From: Amaurobius ferox
Lineage: Eukaryota > Arthropoda > Arachnida > Araneae > Amaurobiidae
Assembly (NCBI GenBank): GCA_951213105.1
Contig: OX578152.1
Span: forward strand, 102,731,382 to 102,795,381
Direction of reading: 5' to 3'
Length of the DNA: 64,000 nt
A program made the translations under genes and the position numbers. Numbering within the stretch: the stretch's first letter is position 1; each line of letters begins with the position of its first letter. Shown one piece after another: positions 21,030 through 30,135 of the stretch. The notes under the pieces are model-generated. The model was given only the letters and a program-made list of their open reading frames with translations. It was not told the DNA's origin and searched no databases.

Positions 21030-22418
21030 ATGGAGAGTTTGAGATTGCTTTCTGTCTCAGGTTCTTCATGCTCTTTTTCAGATGAGAACAATGCTGTTCT
21101 GCCTAATATATCACGCATGGATTGGGCTGAGAGGGTTGAGATTACTGAATCCTCAAAGCCAAAAGATGTGACTCCCAGAGGATTGGGACAAAGTTGTGTA
21201 ACATCAGGTAATGCCTCAAAAGCTAGATATTTCATCATAAAGAAGTCTGAAGGAACTTTTGCAAATTGTTCACCTTTTTTGATTCAAAAAAGTATAGCTG
21301 CCTATGTAGGTGATGTAAAAAATGTTAAAAAACTAAGATCCGGTGACCTTTTGGTCGAAGTTACCACAAATGCTCAAGCAACAAACATAATGAAAATGAC
21401 CCATATTGGAAATTTCAAGATCACAGTAAACTTACATATGTCACTTAATTATTCTAGAGGCGTAATTTCCGAATCAGATCTGATTTATGACAGTGAGGAA
21501 GAAATTTTGAACAATTTAATTGACCAGAATGTGTGCGCTGTAAGACGTATCAACATTCGTAGAGAAGGGAAAGTCTTACCAACTAAACACCTCATACTTA
21601 CCTTTAACTCTCCAGATTTACCAAAAACCATTAAAGCAGCCTATCTGATGTGCAAAGTCCGTCCTTTCGTTCCAAATCCATTAAGGTGCTTTAAGTGCCA
21701 AAGATTTGGACACTCTAAAAATGCATGCAGAGGGAAATGTGAAACATGTGCCCGGTGTGCTGAGCCCGGACATGAATCTGAAAATTGTTCCAAAAAATTT
21801 CAGTGTGTTAATTGTAATGGTGAACACCCATCATATGCTCGATCATGCCCTAAATGGAAGATTGAAAAAGAAATACAAACTGTTAAAATCAATAATAATA
21901 TTTCTTTCCCTGAAGCACGTAAAATAGTAACAGCACGTACACCTGAAGGTGTATCCTATGCCACAGTAGCCACTAAATCCTCAACCTCAGTTGCCACGCA
22001 ATGTGACAAAAGATCAATTGCTACACAAACCGAACCTATCTCTGTGGCCGAAGACAGTCCAAATCCTACTAACCCATCAAGTACTCAATGTAAACCTAAA
22101 TCTGCCATACCCTTAGCAACTTTTAGACCAGAGTTTTCACAGCCAAATAAACCAAGTACCAGTCGGGATACTGAAACATATACTACAATAAACAAAAAAA
22201 AATCCAACCAAAAATCTAAATTAAAAAATGAAAAAGACGAACTTGCACCTAGAAAATCATTAAAAAGAGTAGATGCAAAAAATGATGCCAATATTGATGA
22301 TGCAGTACAACTATGTGTTTCGGATGACGAAACAATGTTGACGGATGTGTTGCCACCTTCATCCAATAGGTCCAGGGTGAACAGTTCTCGTTCACCAAAA
22401 AAGAAAAAACCTACATAA
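21030..22418 (+). CDS. LINE ORF1 protein with three CCHC zinc knuckles
   Basis: This 462-aa nucleic-acid-binding protein should coat the element's RNA and help bring RNA and ORF2 protein to the target. The ATG at 21030 is the first Met codon after an in-frame TAA at 21015. The N-terminal 60 residues are Ser-rich and variable. About 65-205 is a predicted RNA-binding fold typical of such gag-like proteins (inferred, not proven). Knuckles follow: C220-C223-H228-C233 and C240-C243-H248-C253, both CX2CX4HX4C, and C259-C262-H266-C273, CX2CX3HX6C. The C-terminal 190 residues are rich in S, T and K and end in the basic SPKKKKPT. The stop TAA shares its last A with the ORF2 ATG. No disruption is seen. 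Confidence 0.9.
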   Translation: MESLRLLSVSGSSCSFSDENNAVLPNISRMDWAERVEITESSKPKDVTPRGLGQSCVTSGNASKARYFIIKKSEGTFANCSPFLIQKSIAAYVGDVKNVKKLRSGDLLVEVTTNAQATNIMKMTHIGNFKITVNLHMSLNYSRGVISESDLIYDSEEEILNNLIDQNVCAVRRINIRREGKVLPTKHLILTFNSPDLPKTIKAAYLMCKVRPFVPNPLRCFKCQRFGHSKNACRGKCETCARCAEPGHESENCSKKFQCVNCNGEHPSYARSCPKWKIEKEIQTVKINNNISFPEARKIVTARTPEGVSYATVATKSSTSVATQCDKRSIATQTEPISVAEDSPNPTNPSSTQCKPKSAIPLATFRPEFSQPNKPSTSRDTETYTTINKKKSNQKSKLKNEKDELAPRKSLKRVDAKNDANIDDAVQLCVSDDETMLTDVLPPSSNRSRVNSSRSPKKKKPT

Positions 22419-25400
22419 TGGGTTCTTTAGTTTCTTGGAACTGCCGTGGTTTGCAGACCAAGTTGTTTGAGGTTAAATCATTAATTAATACTTATCATCC
22501 CATTTGTGTCTGTCTTCAAGAAACGTTTTTAAAATTTAACAATAGTATAAATGTTAAACATTTTACTTGCATTCGCAAAGATTTTGATCAAAACAGTAGG
22601 GTTTCTGGGGGAGTAGCCTTGCTAATTTCCCATAACTATCCTACCTCCAATGTACAACTTACCACTAACTTACAAGCTGTTGCTGCTCGTATCCATATTA
22701 AGACATTGATTACAATATGCTGTATATATATTCCACCAAATGATAATATTGATCGCAAGGAACTTGATGATTTGATTGGTCAACTACCTCCGCCATTCGT
22801 AATATTGGGCGACTTTAATGGTCACAACCCTCTTTGGGGTAGTTGTGACATGAATCACAGAGGACAGCAAATTGAACAGTGTATTAGTGATCACAGCCTG
22901 TGCCTATTAAATAGCAATGAACATACCTACTTTCATCAACCAAGCAAGACATTCCACACTATCGATCTTGCTTTCTGTTCCCCGTCAGTCCTTCCATACT
23001 GGTCCTTTTTAGTCGACAAAGATCTACACAATAGCGACCATTTTCCCATTGTTCTCTTTAACAGTCAAATCAGATCACCTGTGAAACCATCGCGATATAT
23101 CTTTTCGAAAGCTGATTGGTTAACATTTACTTCCCAAGCTGTGATAGCTGATGACGCAGTTCAGAGCTGTGACATTGATACAGCTGTAAACAATATTACA
23201 AATCTCTTGATTAAGGCTGCTGATAATACAATCCCTAAGAATTCTGGAAAAACATCCAAATATCACTTTCCTTGGTGGAATGAAGAATGTCGTGAGGCAT
23301 ACAAAAAACAAAAGAAAGCCTGGGCCAAATTTCGAAGGTATCCTACGACTGATAATCTTACTGTATTTAAATATACAAAAGCGGTTGCTCGTAGGATACG
23401 CAGACAAAGACAAAGAGAGTCATGGGAGGAGTATGTCAGTGGACTAAACTGTTCCATTTCCAGCAAGAAAGTATGGGAAAAGGTCAAAAAGTGTTCAGGT
23501 GTCTATAATGACCACCTTATATCTGCTATACATAGTAATGGCTCAATTATTAGCTCTCCCGCAGAAATAGCAAATGAAATAGCCAAAGCCTTTGCAGATG
23601 TTTCAAACTCAGCAAGTTATTCAGAACCATTCCTGTCACATAAAATCAGATCAGAAAAGAAACCAATTGTCTTCTCACAAGCCAAACACTTGCCATACAA
23701 TTCTCCGTTTACGAAGTTTGAACTTCTTACAGCATTGTCACAGACTCAGGGAACCAGCAGTGGGCCAGATGGTGTCCATTATACTATGCTGAAACACCTT
23801 TCTGACGAGTCTTTATTGAACCTTTTATATCTGTACAACAGGATTTATATGGAACTTAAGTTTCCGACATCCTGGCAAAGAGCAATCACCATACCCATTA
23901 TAAAACCAGGAAAAGACCCCAAAAGTCCTTCAAGTTACCGACCCATTGCCTTGACAAGCTGTATGTGCAAAATTATGGAAAAAATGGTAAATGCCCGACT
24001 TGTTTATTTCCTTGAAACAAATAAACTTTTGTCTCCACATCAAAGTGGTTTTAGACGAGGAAGATCTACCTCTGACAATATTATTGCTCTGGAATCCCAG
24101 ATCAGGACTGCCTACCTTAGGCGAAATCATTTAGTGTCAATATTTTTTGATATTGACAAAGCCTATGATCGCACATGGCGCTATGGTATTATTAAGGACC
24201 TTTTTGATTTTAATTTAAAAGGAAATCTTCCCATTTTTATACAAAACTTTTTAGCACATAGGACATTCAAAGTTCGTATTGGTACTGTTCTTTCAAATCC
24301 TCACGTACAAGAGGAGGGAGTGCCACAAGGAAGTGTATTGAGTGTGACTCTATTTTCCATAAAAATCAATAGTATTTTAAACCATCTACCACCATCAGTT
24401 CATAAAAGCCTCTATGTGGATGATTTGCAAGTTTCATACCAAGCACATGATATGCGCACTGTTGAAAGACAGTGTCAAACTGCAGTAAATGGCATTCTGC
24501 AATGGGCTAATCTAAATGGATTCAGGTTTTCAATCCAAAAGACTTGTTGCGTTCACTTTACCAGAAAACGAGGTCTACACTTACCTCCAGAGATTTTCAT
24601 GGAGAATACTAAAATTTCTGTTGTTGATGAAGTGAAATTTCTTGGAGTCTGGTTCGATAGAAAACTCACCTTCCTACCCCATGTTCAGAAATTGAGAAAG
24701 AAATGTGAGAGAGCCATTAACATTTTAAAAGTTCTGTCAAATACGAAATGGGGTGCAGATACAACTTCAATGCTACGTATATATAGGGCCATTATTCGTT
24801 CCAAGATCGATTATGGATGCAATGTTTATGGGAGTGCACGAACATCTGTTCTTCAGAAACTGGACACAATACATAATAAGGCATTACGTATATGTTCAGG
24901 TGCCTTTAGAACATCTCCTGTTCAAAGCTTATATGTGTACTGCAATGAGCCGCCTCTAGAATTCAGGCGTGAACAGTTGATGCTGAATTATTACTATCGG
25001 GTCATGTCCTTACAGAACCACCCTCTGCAACGACTAATTCTAGATGAGCATTATGATCGACTCTACGACCACAGACCCTCATGCATTCCTTCATTTGGCA
25101 AGCGGATACGAAATATATTATCAATAACCCCACAAGTAGATGTAAATATAAGGAAAACAAAGTGTTTTGAAACACCTCCATGGCATGTTCCAGATTTTAT
25201 ATATCTCAACCCATTTAGTAATTTTACTAAGAGAAACACAGATCAGACTATTTATCTGCAACTGTTTGCTGAACATAGAAATCTCTACAACGAGTTTACT
25301 CCTATTTTCACAGATGGTTCAAAAGCTGGCAATTACGTAGGGTTGGCTTATGTATCTAAAAATACTATAAAATCTTTTAAACTGCATGCATCTTGCTCTA

Positions 25401-26095
25401 TTTTTACTGCTGAGATTATAGCAATATACCAGAGTCTTATATTCATATCGCATCAAATTTCCAAAAAGCACATCATTTATACCGATTCATTGAGTTCGCT
25501 ACAACTTTTATCATCTAGGACTGCTATGAATTACCCTATTGATTCTGATATTCTTAAGTATGAACATCGTCTAAAGGTACAGGGATACCATACTGAATTT
25601 TGTTGGGTGCCAGGACATGTTGGTATCAGAGGAAATGAGTTGGCAGATATTGCTGCTAAATCAGCTACTCAAAATTTAAACCTGACAATCCCTTTAACTG
25701 ACATCAAACCATTCATTTTGAAAAATATATATGACAAATGGCAGTATTCCTGGAATCAGCAGTCTCGTAATAAGTTGTATGAAGTAAAGCCCGTAATACA
25801 AAAGTGGACTAGTTTCCAATGTAGGAAACTTGAGGTACTTTTAACACGTTTGCGAATTGGTCATACTCGTTTTACCCACAGACACTTACTTTTAGGAGAA
25901 GTTGAACCCTTTTGTAATAGTTGTCAGACCTCAGCAAGTATCAAACATATTTTAATTGAGTGTACTAAATATAAACAGTTTCGTTTCAAGCATTTTAAGA
26001 CTTATACATTAAATTTGGCAGAATTGATTGGAGAAAATCCTCATTTGGAGCTTTTCCCATTCCTATTGGACATTGGTTTTTTCCATCATCTTTAA
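22418..26095 (+). CDS. LINE ORF2 protein: endonuclease, reverse transcriptase, RNase H
   Basis: This 1225-aa protein should nick the target and copy the RNA in place. Residues 1-212 are an apurinic-type endonuclease: SWNCRG with N8, LQET with E35, GDFNG with D132, TIDLAF with D183, and SDH at 206-208. Reverse transcriptase spans about 445-715: FFDIDKAYD with D578, GVPQGSVLS at 634-642, and YVDD at 666-669. The thumb follows (SKIDYGCNVYGSA). RNase H spans about 963-1083 with D966, E999, D1023 and D1077, including VPGHVGIRGNELAD. A C-terminal CX2CX7HX4C motif is C1166-C1169-H1177-C1182. All catalytic residues I would expect are present and the frame is uninterrupted. Translation probably depends on reinitiation at the TAATG junction with ORF1. 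Confidence 0.93.
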   Translation: MGSLVSWNCRGLQTKLFEVKSLINTYHPICVCLQETFLKFNNSINVKHFTCIRKDFDQNSRVSGGVALLISHNYPTSNVQLTTNLQAVAARIHIKTLITICCIYIPPNDNIDRKELDDLIGQLPPPFVILGDFNGHNPLWGSCDMNHRGQQIEQCISDHSLCLLNSNEHTYFHQPSKTFHTIDLAFCSPSVLPYWSFLVDKDLHNSDHFPIVLFNSQIRSPVKPSRYIFSKADWLTFTSQAVIADDAVQSCDIDTAVNNITNLLIKAADNTIPKNSGKTSKYHFPWWNEECREAYKKQKKAWAKFRRYPTTDNLTVFKYTKAVARRIRRQRQRESWEEYVSGLNCSISSKKVWEKVKKCSGVYNDHLISAIHSNGSIISSPAEIANEIAKAFADVSNSASYSEPFLSHKIRSEKKPIVFSQAKHLPYNSPFTKFELLTALSQTQGTSSGPDGVHYTMLKHLSDESLLNLLYLYNRIYMELKFPTSWQRAITIPIIKPGKDPKSPSSYRPIALTSCMCKIMEKMVNARLVYFLETNKLLSPHQSGFRRGRSTSDNIIALESQIRTAYLRRNHLVSIFFDIDKAYDRTWRYGIIKDLFDFNLKGNLPIFIQNFLAHRTFKVRIGTVLSNPHVQEEGVPQGSVLSVTLFSIKINSILNHLPPSVHKSLYVDDLQVSYQAHDMRTVERQCQTAVNGILQWANLNGFRFSIQKTCCVHFTRKRGLHLPPEIFMENTKISVVDEVKFLGVWFDRKLTFLPHVQKLRKKCERAINILKVLSNTKWGADTTSMLRIYRAIIRSKIDYGCNVYGSARTSVLQKLDTIHNKALRICSGAFRTSPVQSLYVYCNEPPLEFRREQLMLNYYYRVMSLQNHPLQRLILDEHYDRLYDHRPSCIPSFGKRIRNILSITPQVDVNIRKTKCFETPPWHVPDFIYLNPFSNFTKRNTDQTIYLQLFAEHRNLYNEFTPIFTDGSKAGNYVGLAYVSKNTIKSFKLHASCSIFTAEIIAIYQSLIFISHQISKKHIIYTDSLSSLQLLSSRTAMNYPIDSDILKYEHRLKVQGYHTEFCWVPGHVGIRGNELADIAAKSATQNLNLTIPLTDIKPFILKNIYDKWQYSWNQQSRNKLYEVKPVIQKWTSFQCRKLEVLLTRLRIGHTRFTHRHLLLGEVEPFCNSCQTSASIKHILIECTKYKQFRFKHFKTYTLNLAELIGENPHLELFPFLLDIGFFHHL

Positions 26096-26287
26096 CATCA
26101 CCTTTTATAATCTTTTAGCCATTTTTCATATCATTTGCATTGTTGCACATGTTCCATAGTATTTTCACACATTATCACTATTTTAAATTATACACGTGTT
26201 ATCAATACTATTTTATGTATCTCAGTACCATATGTCTGGCGCAGCATATCCTCTTTGGATCTTGTGCCATTAAACCATAATCAACCA

Positions 26288-26299
26288 TTATCGCATGTT
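26288..26299 (+). repeat. LINE target-site duplication, 3' copy
   Basis: Exact repeat of 20387-20398. Family A sequence resumes immediately afterwards. Confidence 0.9.
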
Positions 26300-26846
26300 A
26301 TTACATATGAAAAGTGAACATGTTTCTCAACAATTATTTTGCTTAATTTATGGATTATTTTCATAAATTTATTTGAAAAATGTGCAATATCTCGAGAACG
26401 ATTTGTGCTTGCGTTCAAAAGTTTATGTCAATCGTTTTCTAAGGAAAAATTACATAAGAAATGTCTATCTGCATAACTTTATTAAAGGTTTTGATGTTTT
26501 CATGATTTTTTCAAAATTTCATTCGAAAATTTAGGAAGGTTCTGAACATTCGATTGCATTTAAAAACAATAGACTTCCAGTAATCACGGATTATGAATTT
26601 TGTACCAAATATCATTCGAATCGCTCCATTCGTTCGTGAGATACCGTCTCCACAGACTCACTGACACACACACACACACATATACACAGACATCACCTCA
26701 AAAGTGTTTGATTCGTGATCAGGGATGCTTGGAACGTTCTCTCCCGTCGAAAACTCGAATTCGAATTTTCGACCCTGTCACAATACTTTCCGTATACATT
26801 ATGTATATAAGGAAAGTAAAAATATGAAATTTATAATTGACCACAT

Positions 26847-26943
26847 GCAACCCATCCATATGCTACCAAGATGCAATCCATCCATATGCTACCAAGATGC
26901 AACCCATCCACATGCAACTCACATGCAATCCACATGCAACCCA
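26847..26943. repeat. 26-bp tandem repeat
   Basis: GCAACCCATCCATATGCTAC plus CAAGAT is repeated about three times, decaying into shorter CACATGCAATC units. Confidence 0.8.
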
Positions 26944-27295
26944 CCTCAGCCCTTCACAATATATCCAATCCCCTAAGATAAAATTAGTGGTTCTTTTCCG
27001 GTCCATTTCTACCTCAGAAGGAGTCTGAGACTTGCGATAGTCTGGGTTCAAAAAATCAAGAACATGCCTCTGATAAAAAATTTATAAATAAGCAGAGGAT
27101 TGGTTTATAATTATTTTTCCCAAGAGTAATCTGTGATATTGTAAACATGCGCTGAAAAAACACGATAGTCGGCAAGTCAATTTCTGTATATCGAAATATA
27201 AATATCGGAGCGGTTTAAAACGCATGAAAAGTATATATTATTTAAACATTAACTAAAAATCACCTAACAATCGTATAGGTTCCATTCCCAGTTTG
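26944..27295. other. no recognised feature
   Basis: Spacer between the tandem repeat and the next dispersed repeat. Confidence 0.4.
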
Positions 27296-27759
27296 GTTAG
27301 AAGATCATTTTTTCGATGGTGTCAAGATTGAAGCATTGTGATAATATTTTCGGTTGAAGAGATCGATTTATGAGAATATCGCCCAAAAGGGTTGTAAATC
27401 GGACTAAAACATATGTGAAAATAACTAAAAAAACTAATTCTCTCGAAACTAAAAGCAAAACAACACCAAATTGCACCTATTTGGGTATTGAAGTACCTGT
27501 GTACCAAATTTCATGATAGTATGACAATTCGTTTTCCCTCTACAGACTCTATAGGCAGACCCACAAACATACATACATACATACATACATACAGATATCT
27601 TCCTTTATTAAGTAAAATAAATTACAATCTGTTTGCGCTATCTCAATTAATGTATAATGGCATAGGTGTCTCTGTCGATGACGTGAGTGATGATAGTACG
27701 ATGTGGGTAAAGTAGTTAGTGCCATTATGGAGAGACACGATTTCCTGCTACAGGCTCTA
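27296..27759 (+). repeat. dispersed repeat, first tandem unit
   Basis: Matches 19590-19870 in its 5' part. From 27552 (TAGGCAGAC, then a CATA microsatellite at 27568-27593) a unit of about 206 bases runs to 27757. It is repeated from 29927, where landmarks ACAATCTGTTTGCGCTATCT, ATGGCATAGGTGTCTCTGTC and GTAGTTAGTGCCATTATGGA are echoed. The repeat is therefore a tandem dimer split by the insertion at 27760-29926. Confidence 0.65.
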
Positions 27760-29150
27760 CAGGGTGTCCTAAAAAGATTGAAACCCACTTTAATTATTTA
27801 CCTGTTGGAGATAAGTGGGCAATGTAAATTGCAAAAATGTTGAAAGTAAGGTAGGACACAGGACTACGTTAATGAAATAGTCCTTCCATTAATTTTTAAA
27901 AAGTTACACCTTTTAAATTTTTCAACGATCCTCTTAGACAAATTTGGTCAATCAGAAATTTTTTATTTTTAATGCAGCAAGATCATTAAAAAAAACCCAC
28001 ATATCTGCATCTTTAAAATTGAGCGAGTTATATTTAATTGAAAATTGAACATTGTGAATGGGGACCATATATCAAATTAGAAATGTAAATTTGTGGCATA
28101 TCACAAAAAAAAGATAAAACTGGATACATAGGAGATATTTTTGCGAATTCCGCGTAGGCTCACGATGCAATCACGGATTCTTAAGGACTTTTCACATTGA
28201 AACATGCCATTTTTTATTTGAAACAATTTAAATAAATAAATAAACAAATGCAAGTATACATTTGATTTTGAAATTTAATATAATTTTTCAAAACGTAGAA
28301 TAGAACTCACAGACGATTTTTTCTTTCCTTTAACTCTAATTTAGCCGTTTCAAATATCTATAGTAAAAAAATCTGATGTGAGCAACACATGACTTTCCTT
28401 ATATAATGTAATGAATTTACTACTTTTACAGTAAAAAAATAGGTTTTTCTTATAGTAGATACTAATATTCTTTCCAAGATATTGAATTTTCGACAATTAG
28501 TTGTCATTTTCATTGATTTAGCGTCATTTTTATTCATTTGACGAGATTTACGTTAATTTGGCAACATTTCAAAAAGTCGCCAAGTTGGCGACATTTCGCC
28601 AAATTCGTCGCCAAAATCTCGCCAAGAGTTATGCACTAAGAAAAAAGTTATTCTTACAGCAGATAAATGACTATTGGCGTTCAAATACAAAAGTATTATT
28701 CAAAGTATATTTTTTCATGAATGGAACGAGCTAGATCCACGAGAATGATGTCACTCAATTTATCGCATGGTATTACATATGAAAAGTGAACATGTTTCTC
28801 AATAGGAATTTTTTTTATGTGACTTTTTCATAATTTTTTTGAAAAATGTACAATATCTCGAGAACGGTTGATGTTAGCCTTCTAAAATTTATGCCAATCG
28901 TTTTTTAATGAAAAATTACATAAGAAATGTCTATTTGCGTAACTTTATTAGCGGTTTTGATTTTTTGACGATTTTTTCAAAATTTCATTCGAAAATTTAG
29001 GGAGGTTCTGAACATTCGATTACGTATAAAAACAATAGGCTTCCAGTGTTTACGGATTGTGATTTTTGTACCAAATTTGGTTCGAATCGGTCCATTCGTT
29101 CGTCTGTTATCGTCTCCACAGACTCACTGACACACACACATACACACATA

Positions 29151-29188
<38 letters not shown>

Positions 29189-29926
29189 TCACTTCAAAAA
29201 TGTTTGATTCATGATCAGGGATGCTTGAAACGTGCTCTCCCGTCGAAAACTCGAATTCGAATTTTCGACCCCGTCACAATACTTTCCTTATACATTATGT
29301 ATATAAGGAAAGTAATAATTTAAAAACCTGAAGAATGAAATGCAAACAATTTATTTTTAATTTACGTATTTATTTCCAGTATTATTTCTATTCAATACAA
29401 CTAAACTTTTTTCTAATATTATACCAAGATAATTATGTGCCCCAACCGCTTAGTGAGTACCACTGCTTTATATGATCTCTGTCTGCGTAATACTTTATTT
29501 AGATGCATTTGTGATTAAAAAAATTTGACACATATTAATGTATATTTGATCTAAACAATTTCCATCGTCAATTTGTTTATGATCCCTGTTTTCACTGATG
29601 AAACAACCTGCCACATGGTACGCAAAGTGGCATAAGTCAACTATTTCTCTTTAACATAATTTAGTTGATTTTAAAGATACATATATCCTGTTTTTTTAAT
29701 GATATTGTTGCATTAAAAATAAATATTTTCTGATTGACCAAATTTGTCTAAGAGGGTCGTATAAAATTTAAAAAGTGTAACTCTTTGAAAATGAATGGAA
29801 GGACTATTTCACTAACGTAGTATTATTTCCTACGTTGCTTTCAACATTTTTGAAATTTACATTGCCCACTTATCTCCAACAGGTAAAGAATTAAAGATCT
29901 TTTCAATCTTTTTAGGACACACTGTG
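27760..29926. mobile_element. long-TIR DNA transposon, non-autonomous
   Basis: CAGGGTGTCCTAAAAAGATT at the left and its near-complement AATCTTTTTAGGACACACTG at the right begin inverted arms of about 240-260 bases. Shared landmarks are ACCTGTTGGAGATAAGTGGG, ATAGTCCTTCCATTAATTTT and TTAGACAAATTTGGTCAATC. TA flanks both ends (27758-27759 and 29927-29928), consistent with a Tc1/mariner-superfamily target. A family A copy (28365-29314) lies inside. Without it the element is about 1.2 kb and has no coding frame. Confidence 0.65.
28365..29314 (+). mobile_element. family A element, full length
   Basis: It has the start TGATGTGAGCAACACATGAC, the left terminal repeat ACTTTCCTTATATAATG, the GCCAA/TTGGC cluster at 28500-28630, GCATGGTATTACATATGAAA, the module CCAAATTTGGTTCGAATCGG, CA microsatellites at 29130-29183, CGACCCCGTCACAATAC and the hairpin end ATAAGGAAAGTA. 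It is a good reference copy and is noncoding. Confidence 0.85.
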
Positions 29927-30134
29927 TAGGCAGACACACATACATACATACAGACATCTTATTGTATTAAGTGAGAGGATTTACAGTCTGTTTGCTGTAT
30001 CTAAATCAAAGTATAATGGCATAGATGTCTCTGTCGATGAAGTGAATGATAGTGCGGATGTAGGTGAAGTAGTTAGTGCCCTTATGGAGAGACTCGGAAT
30101 TATTTCAAGAGAATGGGCTCAATAGACTGAATGT
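29927..30134 (+). repeat. dispersed repeat, second tandem unit
   Basis: Direct copy of 27552-27750 (TAGGCAGAC, CATA microsatellite, ATGGCATAGATGTCTCTGTC, GTAGTTAGTGCCCTTATGGA). The Tc1 element inserted at its 3' side. Confidence 0.65.
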
Positions 30135-30135
30135 A

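Larger units (their letters stand above)
20399..26287 (+). mobile_element. full-length I-type non-LTR retrotransposon
   Basis: The 5889-bp unit has a 631-bp 5' UTR (starting CCCCTCAGGGGTTCAC, with a pyrimidine-rich tract at 20460-20570), two intact ORFs overlapping by one base, a 192-bp 3' UTR ending CCATAATCAACCA without a poly(A) tail, and a perfect 12-bp target duplication. Endonuclease, reverse transcriptase, RNase H and an ORF1 with three zinc knuckles place it near the I group of LINEs (family knowledge). Jockey relatives mostly lack RNase H. The intact frames and perfect duplication imply a young, possibly still active copy. Confidence 0.9.
19994..26818 (+). mobile_element. family A element split by the LINE
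   Basis: 19994-20398 holds the family A start (TGATGTGGGCAGCACATGAC), the left terminal repeat ACTTTCCTTATATAATG and the GCCAA/TTGGC cluster. 26288-26818 resumes exactly where the sequence broke off (GCATGTTATTACATATGAAA) and runs to the CA microsatellite and the terminal hairpin ending AAGGAAAGTA. The two parts add up to a full-length copy. Confidence 0.85.
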
